From Arcobacteraceae bacterium (lineage in GTDB: Bacteria > Campylobacterota > Campylobacteria > Campylobacterales > Arcobacteraceae), in assembly GCA_023229945.1 (NCBI GenBank), contig JALNYH010000007.1:14360-78359 (forward strand): 64,000 nucleotides of DNA, given 5' to 3'. Below the pieces are notes generated by a model, which saw only the letters and a program-made list of their open reading frames with translations, was not told where the DNA came from and made no database searches. Below, piece after piece: positions 1-8,607 of the stretch. Every line of letters begins with the position of its first letter. The first letter of the stretch is position 1. A program made the position numbers and the translations under genes.

Positions 1-347
1 CTGAGATGGCATTTAAACTTGCTGGTTCTATGGGTTTCAAAGAAGCTTGTAGAAAAGCAAAAGCTGTAATCTTAGAGCCTATGATGAAAGTTGAAATCGA
101 AGTTCCTGAAGATTATATGGGAGATGTTATCGGTGATGTTAACAAAAGAAGAGGACAAATCAATTCTATGGATGATAGAGCTGGTATAAAACTTCTTGCT
201 GCTAATGTTCCATTATCAGAAATGTTTGGATATTCAACAGATCTTAGATCTATGACTCAAGGTAGAGGTACATACTCAATGGTATTTGACCACTATTCTG
301 AAGTTCCAAGAAATGTTGCTGATGAGATTATCAAAAAAAGAAGTTAA
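1..347 (+). CDS. fusA: Elongation factor G, C-terminal part (gene enters from the left edge)
   Basis: Partial gene; the frame is open from base 3, with a Glu codon directly before the first Met, so the window begins inside the gene. The visible 114 or so residues are the end of domain IV and all of domain V of the translocation GTPase EF-G: PEDYMGDVIGDVNKRRG and GRGTYSMVFDHYSEVP are family signatures. EF-G moves tRNAs and mRNA through the ribosome after peptide transfer. A strong terminator follows and the next gene is on the other strand, so fusA ends its transcript here. No tuf gene follows, unlike the E. coli str operon; tuf lies at 49.6 kb with a tRNA cluster. Confidence 0.96.
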   Translation, partial: EMAFKLAGSMGFKEACRKAKAVILEPMMKVEIEVPEDYMGDVIGDVNKRRGQINSMDDRAGIKLLAANVPLSEMFGYSTDLRSMTQGRGTYSMVFDHYSEVPRNVADEIIKKRS

Positions 348-369
348 TTAATTTAACTTTTTGTTTGGA

Positions 370-404
370 AAGGGGTGAAGATTTATTTCTTCATCCCTTT
401 TTTT
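370..404 (+). terminator. Strong intrinsic terminator after fusA
   Basis: A 12-bp stem (370-381 with 388-399, one G-U pair) closes a 6-base loop and runs into seven T residues. It sits between fusA and the convergent gene ending at 403, whose stop codon lies in the T tract. Confidence 0.9.
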
Positions 405-1356
405 ATTTGGAAGCTAAGAGATTTGATCTTAGTGCCAAATCTTTTGGATAAGGTGATAAAAATTTTTGTTTTAGTAGATACTCACATTTGTGTTTTTTTG
501 CAAACATATTAAGTAACATAATAGGAACAATAAGAGGCACTACTAAATCCTTGAAGCTTTCTATATTCTCAAAAAAACTATCTTTTTCATCTTGAGAAAT
601 ATCATCTTTTAGATACCCATAGCAGTGTTGCAAAACATTTATAGTTTTTTTGATACTACTTTTTGTTTTCAGGATTGTTTTAAACTCTATTTCATAGCTA
701 TCTAATACTTCTTGTAGCTTTTTTTTATCTCTATTTGCTACAATATTTCCTAGACTTTTGTATGCAACTACACTTTTTGACATAATAAGATATTTATATG
801 TAGTATGAAATTCTACAAGTTTAGCCATAGATGGAGTTGATGTTTTGAATTGTTCATAATCTGCATATGCAAAAACTTGCATCATAAAATTTTCTCTAAG
901 CCATGGGTCTATTAGTCTATTGTTTTCTTCGATTGGAAGAAGTGGAAAGGATTTTTGAAGTTCTTTTGCTAATATGCCAACATCTGTTTTGAAATCAGGC
1001 ATACCATCGGGTGTATAAACTTTGACTCTTTCCATACCACAAGTAGGGGATTTTGATTTGAGTATGACACCATATATGAGTGGGTCAGATTTGATATCTT
1101 CTATTATTTTGAATGATTCATCTTGTAGTTGGTCGGTAAAGTCACGCGATGTTTTATTGGAAATTGCTCTTATATTACCTTCTATATTTATTAATCTCAG
1201 TGTTTCTCTTGGAGCTCCTAGTATTGGAAGCTCTGGGCAGAAATTATAAAATTCAAAATATTTGGATAAGGCTTTTTTGACAAAATTATCATTATTGTTG
1301 CTTGCACTAAAAGTACAGTTTTCACCATTTAAACATGCTGATATAGCTAGTTTCAT
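403..1356 (-). CDS. TudS-like DUF523 protein fused to a DUF1722 (YbgA) domain
   Basis: 317 residues in two parts. The N-terminal ~150 residues are a DUF523 domain with Cys8 (SACL), Cys40 (CPEL) and Cys106 (SPTCG), the positions that in thiouracil desulfidase TudS hold an iron-sulfur cluster. The C-terminal ~150 residues are the helical DUF1722/YbgA domain (LIDPWLRENF, FHTTYKYLIMSKS). Known family role: TudS removes sulfur from 2-thiouracil; the DUF1722 fusion is common but of unsettled function. The start is supported by AAGGA eight bases upstream. It stands alone, convergent with fusA and 66 bases downstream of a membrane protein gene on the same strand. Desulfuration is inferred from the cysteines only. 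Confidence 0.85.
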   Translation of the reverse strand: MKLAISACLNGENCTFSASNNNDNFVKKALSKYFEFYNFCPELPILGAPRETLRLINIEGNIRAISNKTSRDFTDQLQDESFKIIEDIKSDPLIYGVILKSKSPTCGMERVKVYTPDGMPDFKTDVGILAKELQKSFPLLPIEENNRLIDPWLRENFMMQVFAYADYEQFKTSTPSMAKLVEFHTTYKYLIMSKSVVAYKSLGNIVANRDKKKLQEVLDSYEIEFKTILKTKSSIKKTINVLQHCYGYLKDDISQDEKDSFFENIESFKDLVVPLIVPIMLLNMFAKKHKCEYLLKQKFLSPYPKDLALRSNLLASK

Positions 1357-1422
1357 TTTTATTCCTTAAAAAGCTTGGTATAGTTTTGATGCTACTATTA
1401 GACCAGTAGTATTTTAAAGTAG

Positions 1423-1920
1423 TTAATGGTATTTTTTTTTGAGTTCAATAAACGCCAAACTCAAAGCAGAAAATAAAATTATTGTGAAGTCAATTTCACT
1501 TGCTTTATGAAAGTTTTCAAAAATTTCTATATGTTCATTTATCAAAGTTTCACCTTTAGAGATAAAGGCATAAACTCCTTCATTGAAATAGAAGCTAAAT
1601 AGTAAAGAACTCACAGCAAATATTACAAAAGATATAATTGTTGTAATTGAATTTAAAAGTTCTTTATATTTAAATGTATGATATATAGTAATATATAGTA
1701 GTACAATATTTAATATATTACTAAAGCGTCTAAATATTTCACTCATAAGTAAACCATTGTCAAATCTAGTAAGTTCTGTATTATCTAAATAAATAGCACT
1801 ATTGAAAACTACAGGAGCTACTATGACACCAAGTACTATAACTGAACCAACTACAAATAAAAGTAGTAGTATATATACAAAATCAATGGTTTTATTAATT
1901 GTTAATTTATGTTTATTCAT
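1423..1920 (-). CDS. DUF4149 family membrane protein
   Basis: 165 residues with four predicted membrane helices (about 14-36, 67-86, 91-112 and 144-160). The first helix contains the ...VGSVIVLGVIVAPVVF... pattern and a later segment has RRFSNILNIV, both typical of DUF4149 (TMEM205-like) proteins of Campylobacterota. A charged, partly extracytoplasmic stretch lies between helices 3 and 4. No enzymatic motif is visible and the function is unknown. It may be co-transcribed with the downstream TudS-like gene 66 bases away, but no overlap or shared signal proves this. It is divergent from the cytochrome c peroxidase gene. Confidence 0.75.
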   Translation of the reverse strand: MNKHKLTINKTIDFVYILLLLFVVGSVIVLGVIVAPVVFNSAIYLDNTELTRFDNGLLMSEIFRRFSNILNIVLLYITIYHTFKYKELLNSITTIISFVIFAVSSLLFSFYFNEGVYAFISKGETLINEHIEIFENFHKASEIDFTIILFSALSLAFIELKKKYH

Positions 1921-2102
1921 TCGGTCATTTTAACACATTTATTCTTAAAAAGATTTATGATAAAAAATTTGTTCTTAATAAAAAAAAGTTTTGGAAAAAA
2001 ATTATCATACTTTAAGTTTAATTAAAAGAAAAAAATAGTAAAATTCTTTTATAGATGTTTATTATGACAACTATAAATTCAAATAATGAAAAAGGAGTCG
2101 CA

Positions 2103-3131
2103 ATGAAAACACTTAGTGTTGTTGTTAGTGGTTTGATGTTAACAGGTTCATTTGCATTTGCAAGTGATGCAGCTTTATTAAAAGCAGCTAAAGATTCTGG
2201 TCTTAAAGCAATCCCAGAAAGTAAACAAGAGCTTTTGAAGCTAGTTGATGATAAAAATAACCCAATTACAGAAGCTAAAGTAGAACTTGGTAAAAAATTA
2301 TATTTTGATCCAAGACTATCAAAAAGTAACTTAATTAGTTGTAATACTTGTCATAACTTAGCTCTTGGTGGAGCTGATACTGTAGGTGCTGCTATTGGTC
2401 ATAAATGGACAGTTAATCCTCATCATTTAAACTCTCCAACTGTATATAATTCTGTATTAAATGCTGTTCAATTTTGGGATGGAAGAAGTCCTCACTTAGA
2501 AGATCAAGCTCAAGGTCCTATTCAAGCAGGTCCAGAAATGGCAGCTCCAGCAGACTTAGTTGTAGCTAGAGTTACATCAATTCCTGAGTATGTTGCTGAA
2601 TTCAAAAAAGCTTATGGTCCAAATGTAAAAATTGATTTCAAACTTATTGCTGATACAATTGGTAATTTTGAAAGAACACTTATTACTCCATCAAGATTTG
2701 ATGATTTCTTAAATGGTCACCTTGATGCTTTGACAAAAGCTGAAAAAGAAGGTCTTTCTTTATTCTTAGACAAAGGTTGTACAGCTTGCCATACTGATAT
2801 AGGTATTGGTGGTACAATGCAAGCGTTTGAAATTCACTCTAAATATAGCTTTGCAAAAGGTGATTTCAAAGGTGATGCAAATGGTATGGTTAAAACTCCA
2901 ACTTTAAGAAACATTCAAGAAACTGCACCATATTTCCACAATGGAAATGTATGGACTTTAAAAGAAGCTGTTAAAGAAATGGGAAGCGTTCAATTGGGCG
3001 TAAAAATATCTGATAAAGATGCTGATAAAATCGTAACATTCTTGAACTCTTTGACTGGTACAAAACCACAAGTTATTTATCCAGTACTTCCACCAAGTAC
3101 AGATAAAACTCCAAAACCAGATATGAACTAA
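2103..3131 (+). CDS. Di-haem cytochrome c peroxidase
   Basis: 342 residues from the start chosen here. An in-frame start 48 bases upstream is rejected because the signal peptide begins at MKTLSVVVSGLM and AAGGAG lies seven bases before this ATG. The mature periplasmic protein has two haem c sites, CNTCH at 80-84 and CTACH at 226-230. The PTLRNI segment with Met262 just before it provides the usual axial methionine of the electron-accepting haem. RSPHLEDQAQGPI and FWDGR are family motifs. The enzyme reduces hydrogen peroxide to water with electrons from small c-type cytochromes. It is a single-gene unit, closed by a hairpin shared with the convergent neighbour. Length is normal for the family. 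Confidence 0.95.
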   Translation: MKTLSVVVSGLMLTGSFAFASDAALLKAAKDSGLKAIPESKQELLKLVDDKNNPITEAKVELGKKLYFDPRLSKSNLISCNTCHNLALGGADTVGAAIGHKWTVNPHHLNSPTVYNSVLNAVQFWDGRSPHLEDQAQGPIQAGPEMAAPADLVVARVTSIPEYVAEFKKAYGPNVKIDFKLIADTIGNFERTLITPSRFDDFLNGHLDALTKAEKEGLSLFLDKGCTACHTDIGIGGTMQAFEIHSKYSFAKGDFKGDANGMVKTPTLRNIQETAPYFHNGNVWTLKEAVKEMGSVQLGVKISDKDADKIVTFLNSLTGTKPQVIYPVLPPSTDKTPKPDMN

Positions 3132-3142
3132 TATCTTTTATT

Positions 3143-3172
3143 TATTTCTCCTCTATAAAAAGAGGAGAAATA
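3143..3172. terminator. Bidirectional hairpin between the peroxidase gene and its convergent neighbour
   Basis: A perfect 12-bp stem (3143-3154 with 3161-3172) closes a 6-base loop. T-rich sequence follows on both strands, so it can end transcripts from either side. Confidence 0.75.
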
Positions 3173-3175
3173 GAT

Positions 3176-4474
3176 TTATTTTATAGAGTTTATTAGATTT
3201 ATTTTATATGATGTAAGCTCTCTTTTTATTATATCATTTATCGTTGAGCCAAATAGTTCTGGAAGCTTTTCTGAGACTAACACCCCTTTTATCTTATCAT
3301 GTTTTTTATTGAGTAATGTATAAAATATTAATATCCCTGCACCAATTCCTGTTGGATATGAAATATAAGTTGAGCCTGAATATGGTGTTTTTAAAAGGCT
3401 TGTATATCTATTAAATGATACTCCAATTGATTCTACACTTTTTACTTTTTTGGTATTTTGTGGATATGATATTTCCAATGATATGTCAGCAATTGCCGAG
3501 AACTCTGCATATTTTATAGTTTCATCTTTTACATATTGTTCTATAATTTCTGGTGATTTCATTTTTGGGATAATATCTTTTATGATTGAGTTAATTGAAA
3601 TTTGTGAATCTTGATATCCATAACAATATTTATTTGACAAAAGATTGAGTTGATAAAGATTCTTCATAAGTTCTATTTCATTTCCACCAACATACATTTT
3701 AATATCTGTTACATCTTCAAAACTTTGTTTTAAAGAGATTAATTCTTCTTGAAATACAGGATACACTTCTACAGAGTTCCTAAAATATGGGAACTTAAAT
3801 GTTTTTGATTTGGAAAATGGTTCAACTGAGTGTAATTTATTTTTTTTGAAATATAGAGGTCGGTATGATATTTCTTCTATGGCAACATTTGGTGACCAAG
3901 AAAAAATAAGTTGTTTTGAGTGAATTTCTTCTAATAAATTTATCTCAATTTTTGTAACTTTAGTCTCATAAGGGAGATTAGAAAATGCAAAAATTCTCTC
4001 TCCTATCAAGAAATTTGTAATACCTGGGGATATGCCTAAATTTATAAGGGCAAAAAGTCCTTTATCAATAAATTCTTGGTTTAACGTTTGTTGTTCAAAT
4101 TTGAGTGTAGATATAACTTCATCATTATATATGTCACTTGCTAAATCTGCATAATTTGTATCGTATTGAAGGGCAAGTTTCATAATAGGAATATTGTATG
4201 ATGGGACTGATGAGTTTATAAAAATTGTAGATTTTTTTAAATATTTTTTATACTCTTGAGGATTTTCAAATATCTCTTCAAAGTTAGATACTTCAAGAAA
4301 CTCACCATTAGCTATCAATTCTTCATTCCTAAAAAAATGTTTTTTTGCTTTTTTGATATCCCTTACAATATAGGTAAACTCTATATTATCACCCAAACTT
4401 TTTTTTGATAAGTCATAAATTACTCTAGCAATTACACTACTAACAGCTCCAACTCCAAAAAATACTATTTTCAT
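3176..4474 (-). CDS. Saccharopine dehydrogenase-like NAD(P)-binding protein
   Basis: 432 residues from ATG at 4474; a GTG twelve bases earlier is possible, but GGGAGA sits at ribosome-binding distance from this ATG. The N-terminus is a Rossmann dinucleotide fold (VFFGVGAVSSVIARVI, residues 3-18). NLGISPGITNFLIGE around 145-160 is the conserved link into the second domain of saccharopine dehydrogenase/homospermidine synthase-like proteins. Known relatives act on lysine pathway intermediates or in polyamine synthesis (carboxynorspermidine dehydrogenase). Conserved substrate-binding residues cannot be judged by eye, so the substrate is left open. It is divergent from trpB and shows no operon context. 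Confidence 0.7.
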   Translation of the reverse strand: MKIVFFGVGAVSSVIARVIYDLSKKSLGDNIEFTYIVRDIKKAKKHFFRNEELIANGEFLEVSNFEEIFENPQEYKKYLKKSTIFINSSVPSYNIPIMKLALQYDTNYADLASDIYNDEVISTLKFEQQTLNQEFIDKGLFALINLGISPGITNFLIGERIFAFSNLPYETKVTKIEINLLEEIHSKQLIFSWSPNVAIEEISYRPLYFKKNKLHSVEPFSKSKTFKFPYFRNSVEVYPVFQEELISLKQSFEDVTDIKMYVGGNEIELMKNLYQLNLLSNKYCYGYQDSQISINSIIKDIIPKMKSPEIIEQYVKDETIKYAEFSAIADISLEISYPQNTKKVKSVESIGVSFNRYTSLLKTPYSGSTYISYPTGIGAGILIFYTLLNKKHDKIKGVLVSEKLPELFGSTINDIIKRELTSYKINLINSIK

Positions 4475-4577
4475 TTGTTCTCCCACCCCAATTTATATAG
4501 CATATTGTACACCATTTAACCAAAAAATTAATTAATGATATGATATTATTGTGTATATTATCAATTAGGATGTAATA

Positions 4578-5789
4578 ATGCAAAAACAAAAACCATATTT
4601 AGAAAGTATGCCAGATATTAATGGCTTTTTTGGAAAATTTGGAGGTGCTTTTATTCCACCACAGCTTGAACAGCCATTTTCTCAAATAAATGAAGCATAT
4701 AATAAATTATCCAAATCATTTGAATTTTTACATGAGCTTAGAAAAATAAGAAAACATTATCAAGGGAGACCAACTCCTGTTTATTATTGTAAAAATTTAT
4801 CAGATATGATAGGTGGAGGACAAATTTACTTAAAAAGAGAAGATTTAAATCACACAGGTGCTCATAAACTAAATCACTGTATGGCTGAGGCTCTTTTGGC
4901 TAAGTATTTGGGCAAGAAAAAGCTTATTGCAGAAACTGGTGCTGGTCAACATGGTGTAGCTCTTGCTACGGCTGCTGCTTATTTTGGCTTGGAATGTGAG
5001 ATACACATGGGTGAGGTAGATATCAAAAAAGAGTATCCAAATGTGGTAAGAATGAAAATACTTGGAGCAAAAGTTGTCCCTGCAACTCATGGACTTAAAA
5101 CTTTAAAAGAAGCAGTTGATAGTGCTTTTGAAGCATATTTGAAAGACCCAGTTACTCAAATGTTTGCAATTGGTTCAGTAGTAGGCCCTCATCCTTTCCC
5201 AAAAATGGTAAGAGATTTTCAAAGTGTGGTTGGTATAGAAGCTAAAGAGCAGTTTTTTGAGATGACTGGCAAACTTCCTGATATGGTATGTGCTTGTATA
5301 GGGGGTGGAAGTAATGCTATGGGTATATTTAGTGCATTTATAGAAGATGCAGTAAAACTTTATGCTGTAGAACCTGCTGGAAAAGGTGATAAGCTCGGAG
5401 AACATAGTGCAAGTTTGACATATGGAAGTGAAGGAATTATGCATGGTTTTAATTCTATAATGTTAAAAGATAGTGATGGCAATCCAGCTCCTGTTCATTC
5501 TATAGGAAGTGGGATAGATTATCCATCAGTAGGACCTGAACATGCTTATCTTAATAATATTGGAAGGACTAATGTTGGGCTTTGTAATGATGATGAAGCA
5601 GTTGAAGCATTTTATAAACTTTCTCAATATGAAGGTATCATACCAGCACTAGAATCAGCTCATGCACTAGCTTTTGCTATGAAATATGCAAAAGAAAATA
5701 AAACAGAATCAATATTGGTAAATTTGAGTGGAAGAGGGGATAAAGATATAGATTATGTTATAGAAAATTATCCTATACCTCATAAATAA
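4578..5789 (+). CDS. trpB: Tryptophan synthase beta chain, divergent stand-alone form
   Basis: 403 residues with the complete PLP-enzyme core: the cofactor lysine K97 in NHTGAHKLNH, catalytic E119 in ETGAGQHGVA, the phosphate-binding GGGSNAMG and C-terminal LSGRGDKDID. The beta subunit condenses indole with serine to make tryptophan. Several usually constant positions differ: LNHCMAEALL replaces the common INNAIAQALL, and DIKKEYPNVVRMKILGA replaces the usual D-QRQ-LNV motif. No trpA or other trp gene is nearby, whereas TrpB normally pairs with TrpA. It could be a second, TrpA-independent beta chain serving as an indole scavenger. AGGA precedes the start, and a hairpin follows the stop. Family assignment is firm; partner and role are inferred. 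Confidence 0.88.
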   Translation: MQKQKPYLESMPDINGFFGKFGGAFIPPQLEQPFSQINEAYNKLSKSFEFLHELRKIRKHYQGRPTPVYYCKNLSDMIGGGQIYLKREDLNHTGAHKLNHCMAEALLAKYLGKKKLIAETGAGQHGVALATAAAYFGLECEIHMGEVDIKKEYPNVVRMKILGAKVVPATHGLKTLKEAVDSAFEAYLKDPVTQMFAIGSVVGPHPFPKMVRDFQSVVGIEAKEQFFEMTGKLPDMVCACIGGGSNAMGIFSAFIEDAVKLYAVEPAGKGDKLGEHSASLTYGSEGIMHGFNSIMLKDSDGNPAPVHSIGSGIDYPSVGPEHAYLNNIGRTNVGLCNDDEAVEAFYKLSQYEGIIPALESAHALAFAMKYAKENKTESILVNLSGRGDKDIDYVIENYPIPHK

Positions 5790-5812
5790 ACTAGAGTATT
5801 ATACTCTAGTTT
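5788..5812. terminator. Bidirectional terminator between trpB and the cyclophilin gene
   Basis: A perfect 11-bp stem (5788-5798 with 5802-5812) closes a 3-base loop. T residues follow on the plus strand and also on the minus strand. It contains the stop codon of the convergent cyclophilin gene. Confidence 0.8.
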
Positions 5813-6366
5813 TTGATATAAGCTTTTACTATTTTTTGAGTTTGTAAAGGTTTGTCACCACTGTTTCTACCATTTGTTTGAGTGTTTTCAATTTTTCTTA
5901 CAATATCCATACCCTTAACAACAAAACCAAAAATTGTATGTCTTCCATTTAGCCAGTATGTTGGTACTGTTGTGATAAAAAATTGACTTCCATTAGTGTT
6001 TGGTCCAGCATTTGCCATAGCCAAAATTCCTGATTTGTCAAATACTGCATTTGGTGCAAACTCATCTTTGAAAGACTCACCCCAGATAGATTCTCCACCC
6101 ATACCAGTAGCCGTTGGGTCTCCACCTTGTATCATAAAGTTTTTGATAACTCTATGAAATGTTGTTCCATCATAATAACCATTTTTTACATGAGTCAAGA
6201 AGTTTTCAGATGCCAAAGGTGCTAAATCTTCTCTGATTTCAAGTTCTATATTGCCTTGATTAGTTTCAAATATTACTATAGGATTTTGTCCAAATAGTGT
6301 AGAAGAAAATAAAACCAATGCCAAAATAATTTTTTTGCTTGTTGATAATAAGCTGATAGTTTTCAT
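5806..6366 (-). CDS. Exported cyclophilin-type peptidyl-prolyl isomerase
   Basis: 186 residues. A signal peptide (about 1-26, ending LFG-Q) directs it to the periplasm. The rest is one cyclophilin domain: FHRVIKNFMIQGGD carries the catalytic Arg, followed by MANAGPNTNGSQFFIT and LNGRHTIFGFVVKGM. Cyclophilins speed cis-trans turnover at prolyl bonds and help fold exported proteins. It resembles E. coli PpiA in layout, but the exact orthologue is not settled. It is convergent with trpB and shares the terminator with it; its stop codon is inside that stem. Confidence 0.93.
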   Translation of the reverse strand: MKTISLLSTSKKIILALVLFSSTLFGQNPIVIFETNQGNIELEIREDLAPLASENFLTHVKNGYYDGTTFHRVIKNFMIQGGDPTATGMGGESIWGESFKDEFAPNAVFDKSGILAMANAGPNTNGSQFFITTVPTYWLNGRHTIFGFVVKGMDIVRKIENTQTNGRNSGDKPLQTQKIVKAYIKN

Positions 6367-6547
6367 TTTTAGTGATTCCTTGTGTATTTATTTTGAATTT
6401 TAACATATTTTATATAAAATTAAGCATTTAATAATTTTTACTAACTATAAATAATTATAATTCATTAAATAATAATTTACTATTAAGGATTGTAATTATA
6501 TAATGATTCGATATTATAACATTAACTAATATGTATAAGGCTGAACA

Positions 6548-7066
6548 ATGTCAAGAGAAAAAGTACTTCCCACGGATACGGAATATGTATTAAGTCAAAA
6601 TGACTTTATTGTTTCAAAAACTAATCACAAAGGTATTATTACTTATGGAAATAAAATCTTTATTGATATGTCTGGATATAGTGAATCAGAGCTTCTTGAT
6701 AAAAATCATAATCTTATAAGGCATCCTGATATGCCACGCATTGCTTTTAAGATAGCATGGGATTTGATAGAGTCTAAGCAAGAATTTTTTGGTTTTGTGA
6801 AAAATTTAAGAAAAGATGGTGGATATTATTGGGTATTTACAAATATTACACCTGATTTTGATGGTAGTGGTAAAATTATTGGTTATACAAGTGTTAGAAG
6901 AAAACCAAATCCAAAAGCTTTAGAGGTTGTTATACCATTATATCAGAAGCTTCTTAGTGCTGAAAAAAGTGGTGGAATGGACGCATCAAAAGCTATACTT
7001 GATGAGTTATTAATTGAAAAAGAGATTGGATACAATGAACTTGTTATCTTATTGCAAGGGGCTTAA
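6548..7066 (+). CDS. cetB: CetB/Aer-like PAS protein for energy taxis
   Basis: 172 residues, almost entirely one PAS domain (about 20-125). NHNLIRHPDMPRIAFKIAWDLIESK is the segment shared by Aer and Campylobacter CetB, where it helps bind FAD. No membrane segment is present, so it is cytoplasmic. In C. jejuni, CetB senses redox state and passes it to the membrane receptor CetA; together they equal one split Aer. The same pairing is seen here: the stop codon and the receptor start overlap by one base (TAATG), implying coupled translation. The C-terminal 45 residues are helical and may contact the receptor. AAGG precedes the ATG. FAD binding itself is inferred from the family. Confidence 0.85.
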   Translation: MSREKVLPTDTEYVLSQNDFIVSKTNHKGIITYGNKIFIDMSGYSESELLDKNHNLIRHPDMPRIAFKIAWDLIESKQEFFGFVKNLRKDGGYYWVFTNITPDFDGSGKIIGYTSVRRKPNPKALEVVIPLYQKLLSAEKSGGMDASKAILDELLIEKEIGYNELVILLQGA

Positions 7067-8583
7067 TGATGGAATGGTTATTTGATAGAGTTAATTCATT
7101 TAGATTAGTGAAAGGTATATTAATAGTAATAGTTCTTGCACTTTTATTTACAAATATTATAGTTTTATTTTTTATGCAAGATATTGGTAGTTCAATAATA
7201 TATCTTTTAGTAGGAGTTAGTTTATTTACAACAATATTGATTGTGGTAGCATATATAGCTCTTACGCGATATGCAAGAAAGACCATGGAAGTTGCTTCTA
7301 TTGCACGAAAAGTCGCAAATGGTTCACTTTATCATAGGATTGTAAATATTGATAATACTGAAGAAATTGGTATTGTTGCTTGGGCTATAAATGATGTACT
7401 TGATCAGTTTGAAATATTTAGTCGTGATATGGATAATTCACTTTCTCAAATCGCAAGTGGTAAAAGCTATAGAAGGATGATGAGTGATGGATTAAATGGG
7501 GATTTTGTAATATTATGTGAAAATATCAATAAAGCTCTTGAGCGAATTGCTATTGCACAAAGTAAAGATGAATTTATACAAAAAATGTTGAAAACAATTG
7601 ATAAATATACACATGGTGATTATAGAAATCAAATCGATACTACTGGTATGCAAGAAGATTTGATTGGCCTTGCAAATGGTATTAATACACTTGGAATTGG
7701 ACTTGGTAATATGAGCTTGCTAAATCTCAAAAATGGTTTGGCATTACAGCAAAATGCAAATATTTTGGAAGAAAAAGTGGTTACTCTTACAAACTCAGCC
7801 AATCATCAAGCATCAAGTTTGGAGCAAACATCAGCTGCATTGGAGCAAATCACACATAATATAGGAAATAGCACAAAAGATACTTTAAGTATGACAAATT
7901 ATGCAAATAGTATGACACAAGCTTCAAGTGAAGGTGAAAAACTAGCTATAAAAACAGCTACTTCAATGGATGATATAAACAATAAAGTAAAAGCTATAAT
8001 TGAAGCTATTTCTGTAATTGACCAAATTGCATTTCAAACAAATATTCTATCTTTAAACGCTGCAGTTGAAGCTGCAACTGCAGGTGAGGCTGGAAAAGGG
8101 TTTGCGGTTGTTGCTGCAGAGGTAAGAAATCTAGCAACAAGAAGTGCTGAAGCTGCAAAAGAGATTAAAAAGATAGTAGAAGATGCGACACAGATGACAG
8201 CTCAAGGAAAAACTATAAGTGATGAAATGATACAAGGATTCAATAAATTAAATGATAATATAGTGACAACAACAAAATTAATTTCATCCGTAACGGCATC
8301 TAGTAAAGAACAAGAAAGTGCTATATCACAAATCTTTGATGCAATTAATTCTCTAGAAGAAGTAACAAGTCAAAGTGTTGCAGTAGCTAATGATACTAAT
8401 GTAATAGCAAAACAAACTCATCAAATAGCTGGTATTATTGTCGAAGATGCAAATAAAAGTGAATTTCAAGGGAAAGAAAATATTGTACTAAGAAAAAAGA
8501 TTATAAATCCTGATTATAAAGGTGTTGAGAGACGAAGTATAGAAGGTGACATCAAACACAATAGGATTAAAATAGAAAAATAG
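7066..8583 (+). CDS. cetA: CetA-like methyl-accepting chemotaxis protein
   Basis: 505 residues. Two hydrophobic helices close together (about 15-36 and 43-66) form a hairpin with no periplasmic sensing domain, as expected for a receptor that takes its input from a cytoplasmic PAS partner. HAMP-type sequence follows (67-118, with a second such stretch up to about 230). The signalling hairpin tip is unmistakable: IDQIAFQTNILSLNAAVEAA then GEAGKGFAVVAAEVRNLA. It would control the CheA/CheW kinase and the flagella. The start overlaps the cetB stop by one base; a second ATG directly follows the first and is equally possible. The C-terminus lacks a CheR-binding pentapeptide. A hairpin ends the operon. 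Confidence 0.88.
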   Translation: MMEWLFDRVNSFRLVKGILIVIVLALLFTNIIVLFFMQDIGSSIIYLLVGVSLFTTILIVVAYIALTRYARKTMEVASIARKVANGSLYHRIVNIDNTEEIGIVAWAINDVLDQFEIFSRDMDNSLSQIASGKSYRRMMSDGLNGDFVILCENINKALERIAIAQSKDEFIQKMLKTIDKYTHGDYRNQIDTTGMQEDLIGLANGINTLGIGLGNMSLLNLKNGLALQQNANILEEKVVTLTNSANHQASSLEQTSAALEQITHNIGNSTKDTLSMTNYANSMTQASSEGEKLAIKTATSMDDINNKVKAIIEAISVIDQIAFQTNILSLNAAVEAATAGEAGKGFAVVAAEVRNLATRSAEAAKEIKKIVEDATQMTAQGKTISDEMIQGFNKLNDNIVTTTKLISSVTASSKEQESAISQIFDAINSLEEVTSQSVAVANDTNVIAKQTHQIAGIIVEDANKSEFQGKENIVLRKKIINPDYKGVERRSIEGDIKHNRIKIEK

Positions 8584-8607
8584 CAATCTAGTAAATACTA
8601 GATTGCT
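8582..8607. terminator. Hairpin between the cetA-like gene and its convergent neighbour
   Basis: A perfect 11-bp stem (8582-8592 with 8597-8607) closes a 4-base loop and overlaps both stop codons. The T tract is short, so termination strength is uncertain. Confidence 0.65.

Noticed and set aside
6482..6513. A flagellar sigma-28 promoter before the cetB-like gene (CGATAT at about 6508)
   Set aside because: The -10-like CGATAT is there, but a TTAAG-type -35 lies at the wrong distance. A TATAAT at 6499-6504 is an equally good sigma-70 signal.
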